A stretch of 64,000 bases of DNA from Amblyornis subalaris (lineage: Eukaryota > Chordata > Aves > Passeriformes > Ptilonorhynchidae): NCBI GenBank assembly GCA_018881555.1, contig JACAXG010000107.1, forward strand, positions 248,001-312,000, in the 5' to 3' direction. Below the pieces are notes generated by a model. The model worked only from the letters and a program-made list of their open reading frames with translations, did no database searches and was not told where the DNA came from. Both the position numbers and the translations under genes were made by a program. Shown one piece after another: positions 47,901 to 61,627 of the stretch. Every line of letters begins with the position of its first letter. Within the stretch, counting starts at the first letter, position 1.

Positions 47901-50707
47901 GGATTTATCCTTGCTGCATACTGTCTGATAAGCAGCATCATCATCCTCATTACTGAGGGTAAGCTGAGGTGCAGAGAAGCTGGTGGCCTCATCATGCATG
48001 TCACTGGAATGTTTTAATCTGACTGAGTCTCACTGAGGCTCGTGGACTTTAACACAACCCTTCATGGACACCTAAACCTCAGTCCCCACGTCACTTTGTC
48101 CATGTCTCCAACTAAAACAAAAGCTTGCTGTAAGTGTTACATNTCTCACCAGCTGCTGCTCCATCTCACTCCCTTTTGATGGTAGCTTGTACCAAAGACA
48201 TTAATTAAACAGTGGTGCCCTAAGTCTCTCCATGGTTTCTGTGATGTGCCTATGAAGCTCCATGGTTGGGCTGGGACCTGGTTCTGTGCAGGAGAGCTGA
48301 GCCAGAGCACATGGAAAATGAGCACAAAAGCTACTCTGGAAAAAGCTGGGAATCACTGGGCAGGAGAAGCCTCCTGCCAGCTCCCTACAACCTCCAGGCT
48401 GTCATTGCTCCAAAAGTATCTACCAGACAAAGCATTCAATCTGTATTCCCACCACCTCACTACGCTCTTGAGGACACTGTCTAACTGCATCCTCATACCT
48501 TCCTCTCCCCGTCTCTTCCTTCCTTTCCCAAATCCCAAATCGAGTCATGGGTTTTGGCTTCTCTCCGCACGCTGCATCTCCCAGCACAGATGCTGATCAC
48601 CATCCCACCAGGCAGGAATCCAGACACCCTTTGTTCCCATGGGTCACGTTTTGAGTGGGACTGAGCTGTGTTTTACCGTGTCTATGTGTTTCCAGTGCCT
48701 GTGTGGTCAGATAAGATCTAATCTGGGCTCCGCAGGCAGGGAAACACCAGCTAGTGTGAGGTGGTGTTGTGCACCACCGTCTTCCTCGCTGAGCTGATCC
48801 ATGCAAATTCAATCCCTTTAACAAGAAGTTCTCTATCCTATGTGGCCTTTGCTTTGCCCCTGTTGAAACGCTCTTTGGAGCTTGGCTGCTGCACAGCAAA
48901 TTCTGTCGTGGTTCCATCCTCATGGTCAGACTTCAAGTACCTGAGCAAAAGTTTCCCTTACAAAATAGATTTGGTGGACATTCTGTAGGAGAACTGAAGC
49001 ACGAACCTCACCTGTCCCACTTGCTAAAGTATCAGAGCCCATAAGCTTTGGTGTTATTTGTAGCCATGGTTTAACTTGATTCATCCTCATGCTCAGAAGT
49101 CAATGAGAAGGTTGAGTTTTGGATGTCAACAACCCAGCTGACAGCTATAGCCATTAGGGCAAACCTGTGCCAGCCCAATGCCACTGCAANGATTTCTACG
49201 TTTAAAAAAAAATTAGAGAAAACTGTTTGTGTCCACCAGTGTATCTCCCATGTAATCTGTCATGTTCAAAGTTAATTTCAAGAGTAATGATGGCTCAGAC
49301 TGCAGACCCTTGGAAACTTTATACTGCCTCATCTGGCTGGACTGTGTGCACCACAAGAATGTCACTCAATTCGTTTTCACAGTCTTAATTAGCCTTAACT
49401 AAGAATGCTGGGCCAGGGTTGAATGATATGGAGGTGGCAGAAGGGTCTGTGTCTGGCAGAGGTACCCGAACACAGATAATCATGGATCTATGGGCAGATA
49501 ACTTCNTCAGTGGGAGAAAAACATGGAAATTAGGATGAGCTCCTCCTACCCTTGTAAGCTGCTTCCACCCTTCTGCTCACTTGGGAAAACAGACAAACAT
49601 CACCAAGCATTGCAAGGACTGTCTGGAAAGATTCAGATTTCAGACTTCTTGGAGATTGTACATGCACTGTTCATGTTCAGCCTTAGGTTCTGGGTCCATC
49701 TGCTGTGCAGATAAGACCATTGTTCCCTGTCAGAGTGGAACAACTGGAGGATCATGCTGTGGATGAAGGCCTGGAAAAACCAAAATGCATCTAAGCCAGA
49801 TCCTCTGCTAATACCTGGTGCTGTCTCTTCCCTAAAAGCCTTGGTTATTAGCACCAGAGTCTGTTTGACCCAGCTTATTTGATTCCTAATTTATACACCA
49901 NATGGGGAAATGAAGTTTAGAGCAGGTAGGGTTTTTTTTTAACAAGAGTTCCTTTAGTTAGTGAAAAGGGCTGTTCCAGAAATGCCTGCCATTCTCCTGG
50001 AAAGGGATACAGCTTGATGATGCCACATGTGTTATCACAGCACTGTGACATGGGTCTTCTTGTACGCTGGGTTACTCTGTGTTTGCCAGGGGCTGAGCAC
50101 ACCGGATGGCTGTTCAGACAAACAGCTCTGTTCCAGGAACCTGCTGCACCAGCAAGCCTGTAATAGCCACATCTGTGATGTTTTCAACCAACACAGGCTC
50201 ATTTATTTTTCCTGTTACCTCCCAGCACAACTCCATCTGCCCTGCCACTGCTTCCTGTCCCCCAGCTCCATGCCTCTTCTTCTTCCAAGAGGACTCTCTG
50301 CACCAACACACACCATGCCTTGCTTTCCTTAAAAATCACCTCCCAGACAGAAGAAAGGTTCCTGTTTGCCAGAGAATGGCTGTCTTCAGAGTATATTCTA
50401 TGTGAGGAAAAAAAGGGCTGTTTTCTCTTCTTTCCTGTGTTTTCCTTACTCCTCTTAATATTCCTCCCTCATCTGCCTCTATGCTGTCATAAGAAAAACA
50501 ACAAGTTCTTGCCTTCTCCCTTAAGAGAAGTCTGGATTAATTTGGAAAAACCAAGCTTATAGCCATGTGGGCATGCAGTGGGAATATTTGTTAGGAAGCA
50601 ATCTATTAAAAAAACCCATGGGGTAGCTGTGGTTTGGGGACAGTGTGGGTATGAATTGCTGGTGCAGGGATAGATCTTGTGGGTATCAGTTTGGGACTGC
50701 TTCTCCT

Positions 50708-50751
50708 TATGGTATATATGGTATATATGGTGTATACATGGTATATATGGT
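50708..50751. repeat. Short tandem array of a GGTATATAT unit
   Basis: Three 9-bp GGTATATAT units and one 11-bp variant (GGTGTATACAT) lie head to tail. It is likely to vary in length. Confidence 0.85.
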
Positions 50752-53324
50752 GGAGACTGGTGGCTGAGGCAGTTTAATACCAGGCAGCTTCGCATCCTGA
50801 TTTTATCCAGCTGTACTTGCTGGTTCCCAGCTTCAGCATTCCAAGTGCCAAGCAGCAACCAGCAGGTCTGAAGGTGGCACATCACCATCATCATCCTCTC
50901 TCCAATGTCAGTTTGAAGCCAACACAGCATGATATTGCTGAAATTCCAGTGGANAATTCAAAATACAGCTGTTCCCAGTTTGGCACCATGGAAATTGTAG
51001 AAATGCAAGGACTTAGATAAACTATAGAGACATTCATAAGTGGCACTACCTTTTACCTACTGTACAGGAACAGGGGACATTTTGGGAAAAGTAATTAAAA
51101 TTTAGTAAGAAAATACAATTCTTAGGACAGAATCCAGCATTTCTTCCATCCTTGGCTTCTCAGTCCTGGCAAAATGTGGCTGTGTGGGCACCCAAAGGGC
51201 TTTCACACTGTCCCAGTCCTGCTGCTCAGCACATTAGGAGGAGAAGGGACCCTGCAGTGAGGGGCTTTAAGATAAACACTTTTCTATCCATTTNCCCCTT
51301 CTCTAGCAATGCACTTATTCACCATTACGAGTTTCTTTGGTTGGGCTATTTCCAGCCTTGGTAAAATGAATTTGCAGCCAAGGAGGCATCTTTGCTGCTT
51401 AATGGCTCAGCAGCGTGGCCTTGCTAGGGATGCTCTGCCACCCTGCTACTTATTGATGCTAAACCAGTATTAACCACAGCAAAAGGCTCTCGTACAGCCT
51501 GTTTGTGCATCTGATGTGTCCTGTGCTGAACTGAGAAATCAAGGACTTGCTTCCCTTCACCCTGCCCTCCCTGCGGGAGCGATGCTCATTCAGCAGTTTC
51601 CTCAAAATCCTGCCTCCAGGCCTCCTTTGCTGCAAAAGCTACAAGAAACATCATCCTAATTTTGCAGTTGAGATGAAGCAGGCCTCTCCAACCAGGATTT
51701 CTTTATGTGAACTGGCTGCACACTCCTCTTGTGCCCTGGAAACGCCTTGGGGGAAAAACATCACCTTTTTGATCATGACATAATAGAAGGACNAAGTCAG
51801 GGACCAAGGGCTTTTTTCTGCAAGTCAGGTGGCATTGCACATAAATAATAAAAAGAGATTTTTTTTTTTTTCAAGTTTATATAGATAATTGGAAGCATGA
51901 GCAAGCAGTTATGGTCCCAGCAGCACCCTGACCATGCCTTGGCACCAAGCACAAGCAGCCAGGCNCCAGCATCCATGGAGGAGATGATGCCAGAGCCAGC
52001 CAAGTGCTTGGGGCAGAACTGTGTCCGGGGCTGGGGAAGGATGGATNCTAAAGAGGTTGTTTGAATGCAGCACAGGGCTGGCTCTAGTTGCTTCTGAGTA
52101 CTTGGTAGATCAGCAGGAAGGCCTAAAGTACATTTTTTATGCAAAAGCCCTGGTTTGCATGGAGAGCTGCCCCAGGCGGCTTCAGAGATAAATGTGAGCT
52201 GCTTCCCAAAACCATTTCCTGCACCTTCCCCGCTCCCCACTGGCCTTCAGCTGATGTTGAAAGAGCCACGGTGCTACTCTTTGAATCACTTCTGCCTGTA
52301 AGGCTGCAGCCAGCATCTCAGAGGGTTTACCTTTGGAGTTGTGCTGATTTCTATCAGCAGAGAACATGGTTCTTTGGGGGTTTTTGAATGAGAGAAGATA
52401 TGTGCTAAGAAGCACACTTGTTTCCACTTTTGTATCTTAAGTGAAAGGGCAACTATTCTTGTTTGGGGAGAAAGTCTAAAGCCCTGTTGGCAGCTCTTTC
52501 CTAATGCATAAAATAACAATTTATTCTTCTAACCATAAGAAAACATTGTTTTTTCCTCTTTCTCAGCACAGNTGAAAATGTGAGTTAATGACTCGTTTCC
52601 TACACTCTTGACTGAGAAGTCCAAAAGCCTTTTTTTTTGTTGTTATCCTGAGTGCCCAGCTCTCACAGCAGGGTCAGTAAAATGACAACTCCCCAGATCT
52701 GCTCCCCAGTGGAGCATGCTGCCCATGCACTCATTAACACACACTACAGGAAAAGTCTTTCTGCTACTTCCATATTCCCAGAACTCTGGAACTGTTGTGC
52801 CTACAGCCCCAGGAAACCGTGCTGGGGTTTTGCCCAACAGGGAACAGTATTTCTTTATAGNTCCAATCAAGTTTTCCCAATGCTTTAAAACGTATCTTAG
52901 GAATGGCAATGCTTTAGTAGCTGAAGGGCTGTAGCTGATGCAGACTCCAGCAGGACTGATGCAGAATAGCTGTTCTACTAGAAATGACACAACCAAGAGC
53001 CTTTATTAAAAAATCATTGGATTCTGGGTATCTNAAATTTGTGGCTGCTTTAATGATTTAGTCCTTATTCAGAGAGGAAAGCAGTACAGCTGGTGCAATG
53101 GCACAACATCATTATATTTATATTAATTTATATCGCAAAGACAGAAAAAACACACCCATCTGAAAGCTTTCATACTGCTATAAAATCTGAGAGCAAGTTT
53201 GTGAACTAAACCCAAAATCTCCATTTTCACAGCCTGCTGNTGGGGCCTTTCTGCTGTGAGAGCCATGCTGAGACTTCTCCCCGAGGTGNGGGTGTGCTGC
53301 CAGAGCAGGGGTGCTGAGGACACA

Positions 53325-53354
53325 TCCAGCCCTACAGGATCCAGCCCTACAGAT
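53325..53354. repeat. 15-bp direct duplication
   Basis: ATCCAGCCCTACAG occurs twice in succession, separated by a single G, near an N. It is a small slippage-type duplication. Confidence 0.75.
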
Positions 53355-56300
53355 NTGCTGGTGCAAAGCTTTGCCAAATGAAGGAGTCTTTTAGGTTCGG
53401 ACAGGTTTCTTTGCTGCAGCCCATCACAAAGCTTGTGAGCAGGCCTGTGGGTGTCTTCCTTCTCCACCATTCTGTCTTTAATGGTTTTTCACAAGAAATA
53501 TTGGCTGTTGTGCTCCCTTAGATGAATTGGCAGGCCCTAATGAGGTGTGAATGCAATTTAATAAAGCTGACATTTGTAGGACGGAAATGGTTCTGTGGAA
53601 GGAANTGGGGGAAGGCAGGAAGGGGGAAGGAGGGCACAGAGGTGCGTGGCCTCCAAGCATGAAAAAGCCAAGGATGAAACTGTAAGAACTTGCAGAGTTT
53701 TCAGACTTAGAAACAGCCAGAAGGGAATATCTGCTTCCCCCAGTTAGGTCTTTGGGAATTGTTAAGTTAATGGCTAAAATTAAATTGCAAATTAATTAAT
53801 TAAATTGNTAAGTTATTGGTTCCCAAACATGCTTCAGGAGCTGCGACAGGAATAGTAGAGGTGAAAAGCTGCTCTGACACACCTGAGACCTTTGCAAACA
53901 GGCTCAATGCTGCAGAAGAAGCCACAGAGAAGCAGCAGTGCCAAGAGTGAGGCTTTACTCCAGAATGACGTGGTTGGCCTTGCTCTGATGTGAGCAGCCA
54001 CACTGCAGCTCCCCAGACTGGGGGGCTCAGCCCACACCTGACTCTGTGGCAGTGACAAACCTACGCAAGATGTCCAGGATGCTGGGGTCATCCCACTATG
54101 GAGCAAGCTGGGACCCAGGCACTCCCAAAAACCCTGTGGCAGCCCCTGGCGAGTCCAAGCCAGGAGCTCTGACACTACCTTTGAAATCTGCAAAAAGAGG
54201 TCCAAAACACTCCCCCTTAGCAAATCCACTTTGGCAGCCTCTTCCAGCGCAGTACCAACTTTTGGGATGTAGCTGTTTGCTTAAGTGGTCTTCATTCCTG
54301 TAACCTGAGCATCGGGATTTCTGGCTCCCTCTGTTTCCTCTCGCATCACTGTCCAGAGCAGAAGTTGGCTCCACACACACCTAATTTGCCTGATCAAGCA
54401 CGGAGGGCCAAATCAATCACTTTAGACTGAAAACATACTTTGCTTTCTTGCTTTTCTTGCCTTTTTTTTTTTTTTTGGCTTATATACCACTGCACCAGAA
54501 ACCACCTTTGTAGCATGTTCTCCCCCAACCTCAAAGACAGGTCAGTTCCCGGAGTCTTTAGACAGGATGATGCCATCTCATGGACAGCACCTCCAGCTGT
54601 GGAAATGAACTGGATTATTGCCACTTTCATTAATATCATGTAGCACGGTACTGTGTGAGTCTGCTCCCTTCTCCTCGTACTCCCTTGGGAATGAATCTTA
54701 GAGAAGGTGTGGAGTTTCAGCAGAGGGTTTTGGTTCTCCAGGGTGGGTGGGCTGTGTTCTCTCTGTGCTTCCCGGGATTCCTCTATTTAAGAAACAAGTT
54801 CTTGCATAACTGTGCACGAAGCCGTGCACACATTCATAAACCATCTCCTCCCACACACCCCAAGCGCAGCTAAAACACGCAAGCTGGAACAAAGAGCCAC
54901 CTTACACTACCCTAGAGATACATAACTGCAAGAATGTAGGCAATAAGGCATATTTTATGCTTCCTTTTTAATTTTTTAATGTCAAAGTACCAAACCTGGA
55001 ATAATTAAGTTCGTACTCAACTTGCAAGAAATCTCACTGTTGGAAAAGCTCAGCTCAGTAATTAGAAATTCATCACTGCAAAGTGCACAGTGTCATTGTC
55101 TACAACAGGATCCAGTTCAATAGAAATCCTGAGTAAGGTCAAACTACACACAAATATTGCTTGGATCCAGGCAAACATCTCTCTCCTGTTCCACTCTTCA
55201 TTTTTACCCCTATATTCCATGCTAGTAACTTTCTGCCCCCTATTTTTTTATTTCTCCTCTACAATCCCTCTCAAACCTGAAAAACATCATCTGAATTTCA
55301 AACGAATAGAATTTACTCAAATGTGACATTAGACAAAAATCAGAATTTTGTCACTAGAATCCTAAATAATTGTCTTAATTTTCCCCAAATTGATTATTTT
55401 TGCCAAAAGATGGTCTTATGCAAATATTTACCAAAAAAATTTCTTTTTTATTAGACCTTGAATGATATTGTAAGAAAAATCATCAAATAGGAAGAAAAAT
55501 GTATAGGCTAGGATCTAAATGTTATAAATTGACCTTTAATTAGAGTGGAAACCCAGCTTCCTGAAGTTATCAGGTGTGTTATCATCTCATGTTAATAGTA
55601 TTTTGAGTTTCTTATTCAATTTAAAGATGTCTTTCACTTTATTGATAGCAAAACGTGTCCAAACTGGGAGAACTGCCTTTAATTAGGAGAGGCAAGTGCT
55701 GGATCTATGAATGGAAGCATTTGTAGGAAGTATGCAGCCAGGATTATCCTGTTTAACAAGCTGTTGGAGGCTCATGGAAAACGTTGTGAAATGTTATGGG
55801 CTGAGCACAGGCTCTGTGCACACAGGATTTGGGGCAGAATGCTGGATGCAACTCCAGTGGGAGACAGGGATGGGAGAAAGATGTGTCCAGATGATGAGAT
55901 GTTAAAACACACCCCACATTTTAGCCTGGTTTCCCTAAGGCCTTTTGTGACTGCTCTGTTTCTATCTGTGCCCACAAGTGGTCCTGTGGCCCATTTCTAT
56001 CAATTTTGACAACTAAAACTCAAATACATGAAACAGCTGCATGTTTTGTGAAAAACAATGGTTGGGTAGAGGAAAAGGAGAGTATGAAATTAGTGCCTCC
56101 CCCATATGCTCAGTGTAAGGGCAGCAGGTATCTGTTCTGCTTGTCCTTCTGGCTGACCAGAGAGCCCATGAGCTGGTGAGCCCAGGCACAGCTCAAAATC
56201 ATCCCCAGGAGGTTGTGCTGTGCCTTGCCTTTCCCATGGCTCAGGAACACAGAGAGAGGTCTGAGGATGAGTTTAATGCAAGGGACTCTGTGTAGACAGA

Positions 56301-59300
56301 TGTGANGTTTGGAAACCAGGCTTTGTTTTCCTACTGTTTGCAGAACAATTTACTGTGCTTATTCGTTTTAGCTTCTGCTTTGGCTCCTTCTGGTCCTTTT
56401 TCCACAGGGATACTCAGTCCTGCAGTTCTTCCCTGTGAAGACCCTCTCCCTGCACAGCTTGGGGTGCTGTGGGTGCAAGGTGTGTGCTGCAAGTCCAGAT
56501 TCCCATAAAGGGATAGCACAGGAGATAAAAGCATGCTACAAAGGAATATCCCACTAGGGAAGACCTCCTGCTCCTCCCTGGTTTTAGCTGTGGTTTTCAG
56601 CCCATCACCACAGAGTCCGTGGAGGTCATCGATGCACACTTAGGTGCCTGTAAGGGGTGACCAAGGCAAGCAGCACCAGTTTCTCATCACTTCTGCTGGA
56701 GAAGCTCCTGTGATTGAGAAAGGCTGGAAGCCACTATTTTCCCATATTTTACAGCAGCCTCTTTCAGCCTGGAGACNTGAATCTCTACGTAACACGCTCA
56801 TCCTGCCAATGTGCCTCCTCCCTTTTCCAGTTCTTCTTCCAGCCTCGAGATGGATGGGAGAAAACCACTTGAGGAGGCTCCTGTTGCTGAGGGACACCCC
56901 TGCAGTGTGCACAAAGCACAAGGGAGAACCTCCTGCCCATGGAGCACCTCCTGCAGTCAGAAGTCCGTGCTGAGGAAGCCTCAGAGGAAAATGCCTCACC
57001 AGCAGCAGCACACGATGCTGTTTCCCAGGCTCCAGAGGTTCCCAGTGGCTGGTTAATTCATTCCAAACAGAAACCTGTTTCTGTAGCTATAAATGTCAGA
57101 CACCACACTGATGGTTACACGTGGCAATTGCAGGTGTCTGGAACAACTTCTGTTAATTTATTTCAGGGTTGAGTCCTGTTTTTTCCCTACATTAAATTTA
57201 AAGAGGGCTTTGCAACCATGAAGGCAATACAGCCCTGATCTCCTGACACATGAAAGCTGTAGGCTGAATAACTTATTAGCACCCTTGATAATGAAAAATA
57301 CTTCCAGTATTTAGGACTAATGCAGATTTCTTACTGAAAAAAAAAAAATCTGCAAACAGCATTTGCAACCACGTGCTCAAGGTAATAATTAAGCAGAATT
57401 ATCTTTGCTATATGTATTAAAACAACATAATTGAAGATTATATGTCCATATTAAAGAGAAGCAGATAATTTCTTGCTTAGGAAATTAANATCAAGTGCAG
57501 CAACTGTTTCCATACCTGGAAGAATCTCAGGCTGAATAAGAAAAATGAGAACCAGATGCCCAAATATCACATACCAGTTTCTGTTCTCCACCTTGAGACC
57601 CCAGGGAGGAGCAGCCTCCATCCTTGGGCAGTATTCCAGTTTCTCCTTTGAATGCACATTGCAGAGGCTGTGTGCAGTGAGGGTCTCAGATGTTCATGGA
57701 TTTATGAAAAAGGCCCTTTTTCCTAAAACACCAGGAAAAATGATGAGCGTGNTCTGAGGAGTGAGACATAAAAAACTGGTTCTTTTATTGATTGCCAAGN
57801 TATTTAAGATGTCGCATATTTTATTTAGAAATCCATGCTGCTTCCCTAATGGCTTAGCTGGTAAATAAATCACAGGGACTGGAAGGAGCCATCATCAATC
57901 ACTGCTGAGGGCCATACAGGACTGACTGGTGAAAAAGCAGCAATTAGCACTCATTAGCACTTATTTCCAAGTCTTCTCCATGGAAAAGGGTCATCCAAAG
58001 CAAGTTAAAAGTGTCCCGTGTCAAAGTTCTTTGACAGTTTAATGTTTCTGACTCAAACTCATTTGAAGTTTACCTGCAAGGCAGCAGAATGTAGGCAGGG
58101 CTTGTGCACACTTGGGTTTGGGGGTTTATTTCTATAGTGACTCATAAAAGAACGTTGTGCTGAAGGTGTTCCTGCCCTCAGGGCATTTGCAATAGATATT
58201 TCTCATGGATTCATTANCCACTGCTACAGAAACCACTTCTGCAGCCTTTCCTTCAGGAAGAGGCTTTCAGAGCATCTCACTCTTGCCCNTCTCTCCATCT
58301 AGCTGCCTGTTTTCATTATATTTAATACGTTTAAGAAAGCTCTTGATCAAATTCGGTTAAAAATGGAGAGGAGTTGAGCAATGGTTCCATCATACATATT
58401 TTTCTACAATTAAGAATTACCAGCAAATTACTTTAGTGCCTTTTTTTTTTCCTGTTCCTTTCCAGGGGTATTCACACTCCAAAGAACACTAAATCCCAAA
58501 GGGCAAACACTTTGAGACAGAAGCCTTTCAGCATGACACACCCTTCCCTTTTACAAGCATGATCCCATTCTGCATCTCCTTTTCAAAAGATCCCCTATCC
58601 CTTTCCCAGGTGTATGCAAGTACAAAGGATACCAGATGAGCTTTCTTCCCCTTGCTGTGAGATGAGAGAGAAAAACCTGTCTCCAGGCGATAGGAATCTG
58701 TCACCAAGCCCACCGGGTCTTTTTGCAGCTCAGTGATGCCAATCAAATGGTTTCTATGAGACAAACTGCTATTCCTGGACTCTGGCTGACTTCTTGGTGT
58801 GGATCATCGCCTCCTGGAAAAGGGAGAAAACCCAAATCCAAACCCAGGGCTGGAGCTGAATTTTCTCTCCTCCTTACCCCTGTGCACTAAGAAGGGCTGA
58901 ACCACCACATCCCCAAAAGAGATAGGAAAGCACCGAGGGCTTCCACCTGGAATCAGTGAAATCAAGCCTGGATACCACTTTGAAAGGGCATGTGGCATCC
59001 TCAGGTGAGATCTGAAGTTTGTCTCACTGGATAAGGCAGAATTTTCACACCACCTCGAAGGTGAGGAAATAGGATGAAGAAGGATCTCAAGTAAGACTGA
59101 GCATAAACAATATTATTCCTGCAGATTCCCCAGACTCTCCTTGTAGCTTGCCTTAGGGCTGGGATTATTTTCTCCTCTGAGGGCTCTCCCTGCTCATCTT
59201 TGCTATGTATTAGCTGATTTCTTTTAGAAACAAGATGGAGCTCAGCACCTTTTCCCATATTGAAGAATTCAGATTTTGCAGTTTCTAATGAACNACATTT

Positions 59301-59785
59301 GCTTGTGTTAACAATGAACTGTCCCGTGGACAAAAAACTCACGGGGAAAAAAGTTTTTCCTGACCCTGGACCCAGCGCACGAGAGACACGTGTGTGCTGA
59401 AAGAGCTGCAGGCAATAATTATCCAAAATGCCCATGCAAGTGCCTAAGCAGTCCTGGATGGGAAGAAACACGAATTTGTGGAACAGCAAGGACCAGAGGC
59501 AGCTGTTAGTGCACTCCTGACCCCAAACCCCTGACACAAAGGGCATCTTGCTGTCACAGAAGCAGCAGGCTTGGGAAAGGCAGCCAGAGGAGGCAGGTCT
59601 GTCCCTTCTGCTCTGCACTGGCCTTCAAAGATGGTACCATAGGCCAAGTTTTTCCTTCTGGGATTAGAGGCTGACATCCACTGCAGTTACAAAAACATGT
59701 CTCATGACTGCACTAGTTTTTATGAAACAATTTGAGTTCACAGTTGTCCTCCATCTCTAGGGAGCTCCTTGGACAAATCTGTCCG

Positions 59786-59885
59786 GCACTGGAGCATCCC
59801 TCCTGTGAGGAAAGGTAGAGGGAGCTGAGAGTGCTTCACATACAGAAGAGAAGGCTCAGGGGGATCTTATAAATCTACATAACTA
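59786..59885 (+). mobile_element. CR1 LINE fragment (short ORF2 3' piece)
   Basis: CACTGGAGCATCCCTCCTGTGAGGAAAGG, GAGGGAGCTG, AGAAGAGAAGGCTCAGGGGGATCTTAT and ATCTACATAACTAC match in order the CR1 segment that encodes the LEHLSYEERLRELGL-type and EKRRLRGDLI-type blocks. The fragment ends in unique-looking sequence before a second CR1 begins at 59912. Confidence 0.8.
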
Positions 59886-59911
59886 CGGAAAGTGGAATAG
59901 GAGTCAACAAG

Positions 59912-60463
59912 GTGTTCTGGCAGCCAGGAGGGCCAAACCTGTCCTGGTGTGCATCAGGCCCAGCATCGCCAGCCGGGCAAGGAAGGGGATTGTCCCGCTC
60001 TGCTCTGCACTGGGGCAGTCTCACCTCGAGTCCTGCGGGGACATCAAACTATCAGAATGTGTCCAGAGGAGGGTGACCAAGATGGTAAAAGGTCTCGAGG
60101 ACAAGACTTATGAGGAGCAGCTGAGACCACTTGGTTTGTTCAGCCTCATTGAAGTCTGCACGTCCCTCAAGGTGGACAGCAGAGGTGCTGCTCTCCCCTC
60201 TCTGGTGACCAGGGACAGATCACGAGGCAATGGAAAGAAGCTGCACTGGGAACGCTGTCCACTCTGAACGCTGAGCGGATGGTTGGGCACTGGAAGAGGA
60301 TCCCTGGGGAAGTGGTCACAGCACTGAGCCTGACAGCATTCAAGGAGGGTCTGCACAATGCTCTTAGTCATACAGTTTAGTTTTAGTTAGTCCTGTGAGG
60401 AGCAGGGAGCCAGACTCAATGATCCTTATCGATCCCTTCTAACTCAAATTGTTCTGTGATTCT
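59912..60463 (+). mobile_element. CR1 LINE 3' fragment
   Basis: It starts in the RT region (GGGCCAAACCTGTCCTGG, CAGCATCGCCAGCCGGGCAAGG) and runs through a recognisable ORF2 C-terminus in broken frames (GNGKKLHWE in the plus frame). It ends with the CR1 tail CTTCTAACTCAAATTGTTCTGTGATTC. Internal deletions shorten the ORF2 end. The tail motif differs from the copy ending at 62202, suggesting a different CR1 subfamily. Confidence 0.9.
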
Positions 60464-60539
60464 TTATTCAATCTTGGGCCGCTCTCCAATGACCGATGTA
60501 TTTCTTGCAACATTGTNCCTAAAATGACACATTGCAGTG

Positions 60540-61035
60540 CACCATCCCCTCATCAAAGAAAATAATCTCTCATTTCTTCCATCCCTCTCTCCTGCTAGCC
60601 CAGAATGACACCTGCCTTTATCCTCCCCCAACAGCTTATTATCGCCTTGCATTTAATGGTCTCTCCTGTAACTTATCCACTCCCACTGTACTGCTGCTCT
60701 GCCAGCTCTTACCCATTTATACTCAAATGTCTGATTTCTCCTCCCAGCTACAGCTCTTTGCACTCGTCTTTATCAAATTTCTTCTCGTTATTTCAGGCCA
60801 TTTTTCCTGCGTATTATGGCCATTTCAAATTCTGATACAAACCCTCAAAAGTGCCTGAGTGTATTCTCAAGTCACTGCCAACCATGGATTTTTATACAGG
60901 CTATTTATTTCACCGCTCCAGCCATTAACGAGGCTATGGAAAAATACAGACCCTGAAATAAAATATATAGTGGTCTCACAATGCCCTCCCTGGCTTCATA
61001 CCAATAGCCATTCCAAGCGCAATTTTTCTGCTAAA
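60540..61035 (-). mobile_element. Ancient CR1 (L3-like) LINE relic, RT region
   Basis: Plus-strand landmarks follow the reverse complement of the ancient amniote CR1/L3 consensus in order: CTAGCCCAGAATGACACCTG, TTGCACTCGTCTTTATCAAATTTC, TTATTTCAGGCCATTTTTCC, TTTCAAATTCTGATAC, CATTAACGAGGCTATGG, ACAGACCCTGA and ATGCCCTCCCTGGC. On the minus strand this covers the KCKVxH block and the region upstream of it. Frames are destroyed. Weaker similarity may continue to about 61200 or beyond, because the AATCATCCATCACTTTTTCTCC stretch resembles the linker region of the same family. Confidence 0.7.
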
Positions 61036-61627
61036 TTGTGTTAATTTACTTCATTTCTTCTTTTCCTTGTAAAAAGGAAAAAGAATATAGTGAGGCAAAG
61101 AAAACATTAACAGCATCAGTTTTCTCTGAATCATCCATCACTTTTTCTCCATCCACTCATTTTTTCACACTTAATCATGTGCCTTTCCTTCAGATTTCCG
61201 CAGTTTTCATTTTGATTGATCCTTACAAGCCCTCGCTGTGCCACTTTCCCTTCACATTAGGACACTGCCGACGGGCCATTAAAAAAGCACCTCTCTTCAG
61301 TTATCCCACCCATCCTCTCCCAAATGGACCCAGGCATCGGTACCCACACTTACCAAAACTACCTTTTGAGGTCCTTATTCTGCTTCTCTCATCTCCCTGC
61401 TTTCTCCAGATCACCAAATGCCAACTCCACAGCCACTTTCATTAGAATTACTTCTGACTTTAGAAGTTTTAACCACTTCAAATAAGCCTGACTGTAACCC
61501 CGAACAGCCAACTCTAGAGTAACACCCTATACCTTACCTCAGGAAAAGTGTATTAAATACTCTCTGTCTTTTCAAGTCTTCCCACGTCAGGCACTTTCCC
61601 AACAGATTCCCAAGCATTGTTTGGAAG
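61036..61627. other. Pyrimidine-rich sequence between LINE fragments
   Basis: The first part may still belong to the ancient LINE at 60540-61035. The remainder is C/T-rich with no clear family. The open frame 61038-61445 resembles no known protein. Confidence 0.4.

Larger units (their letters stand above)
44946..59785. other. Upstream intergenic sequence, no genes recognised
   Basis: This is fifteen kilobases with no recognisable exon or repeat family. Minor items are a TATA-type array at 50.7 kb, a 15-bp duplication at 53.3 kb, T15 at 54462-54476 and an AT-rich block at 55300-55660. Open frames are short, and many start at GTG or TTG. CDC123, the expected upstream neighbour from synteny in other vertebrates, is not detectable here. 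Confidence 0.55.

Noticed and set aside
47925..47990. CATCATCCTCATTACTGAGGG with AGGTGCAGAGAAGC, resembling MIR
   Set aside because: The match is confined to a short common-word stretch. The AAGGTCACAC and GAACCC landmarks are missing.
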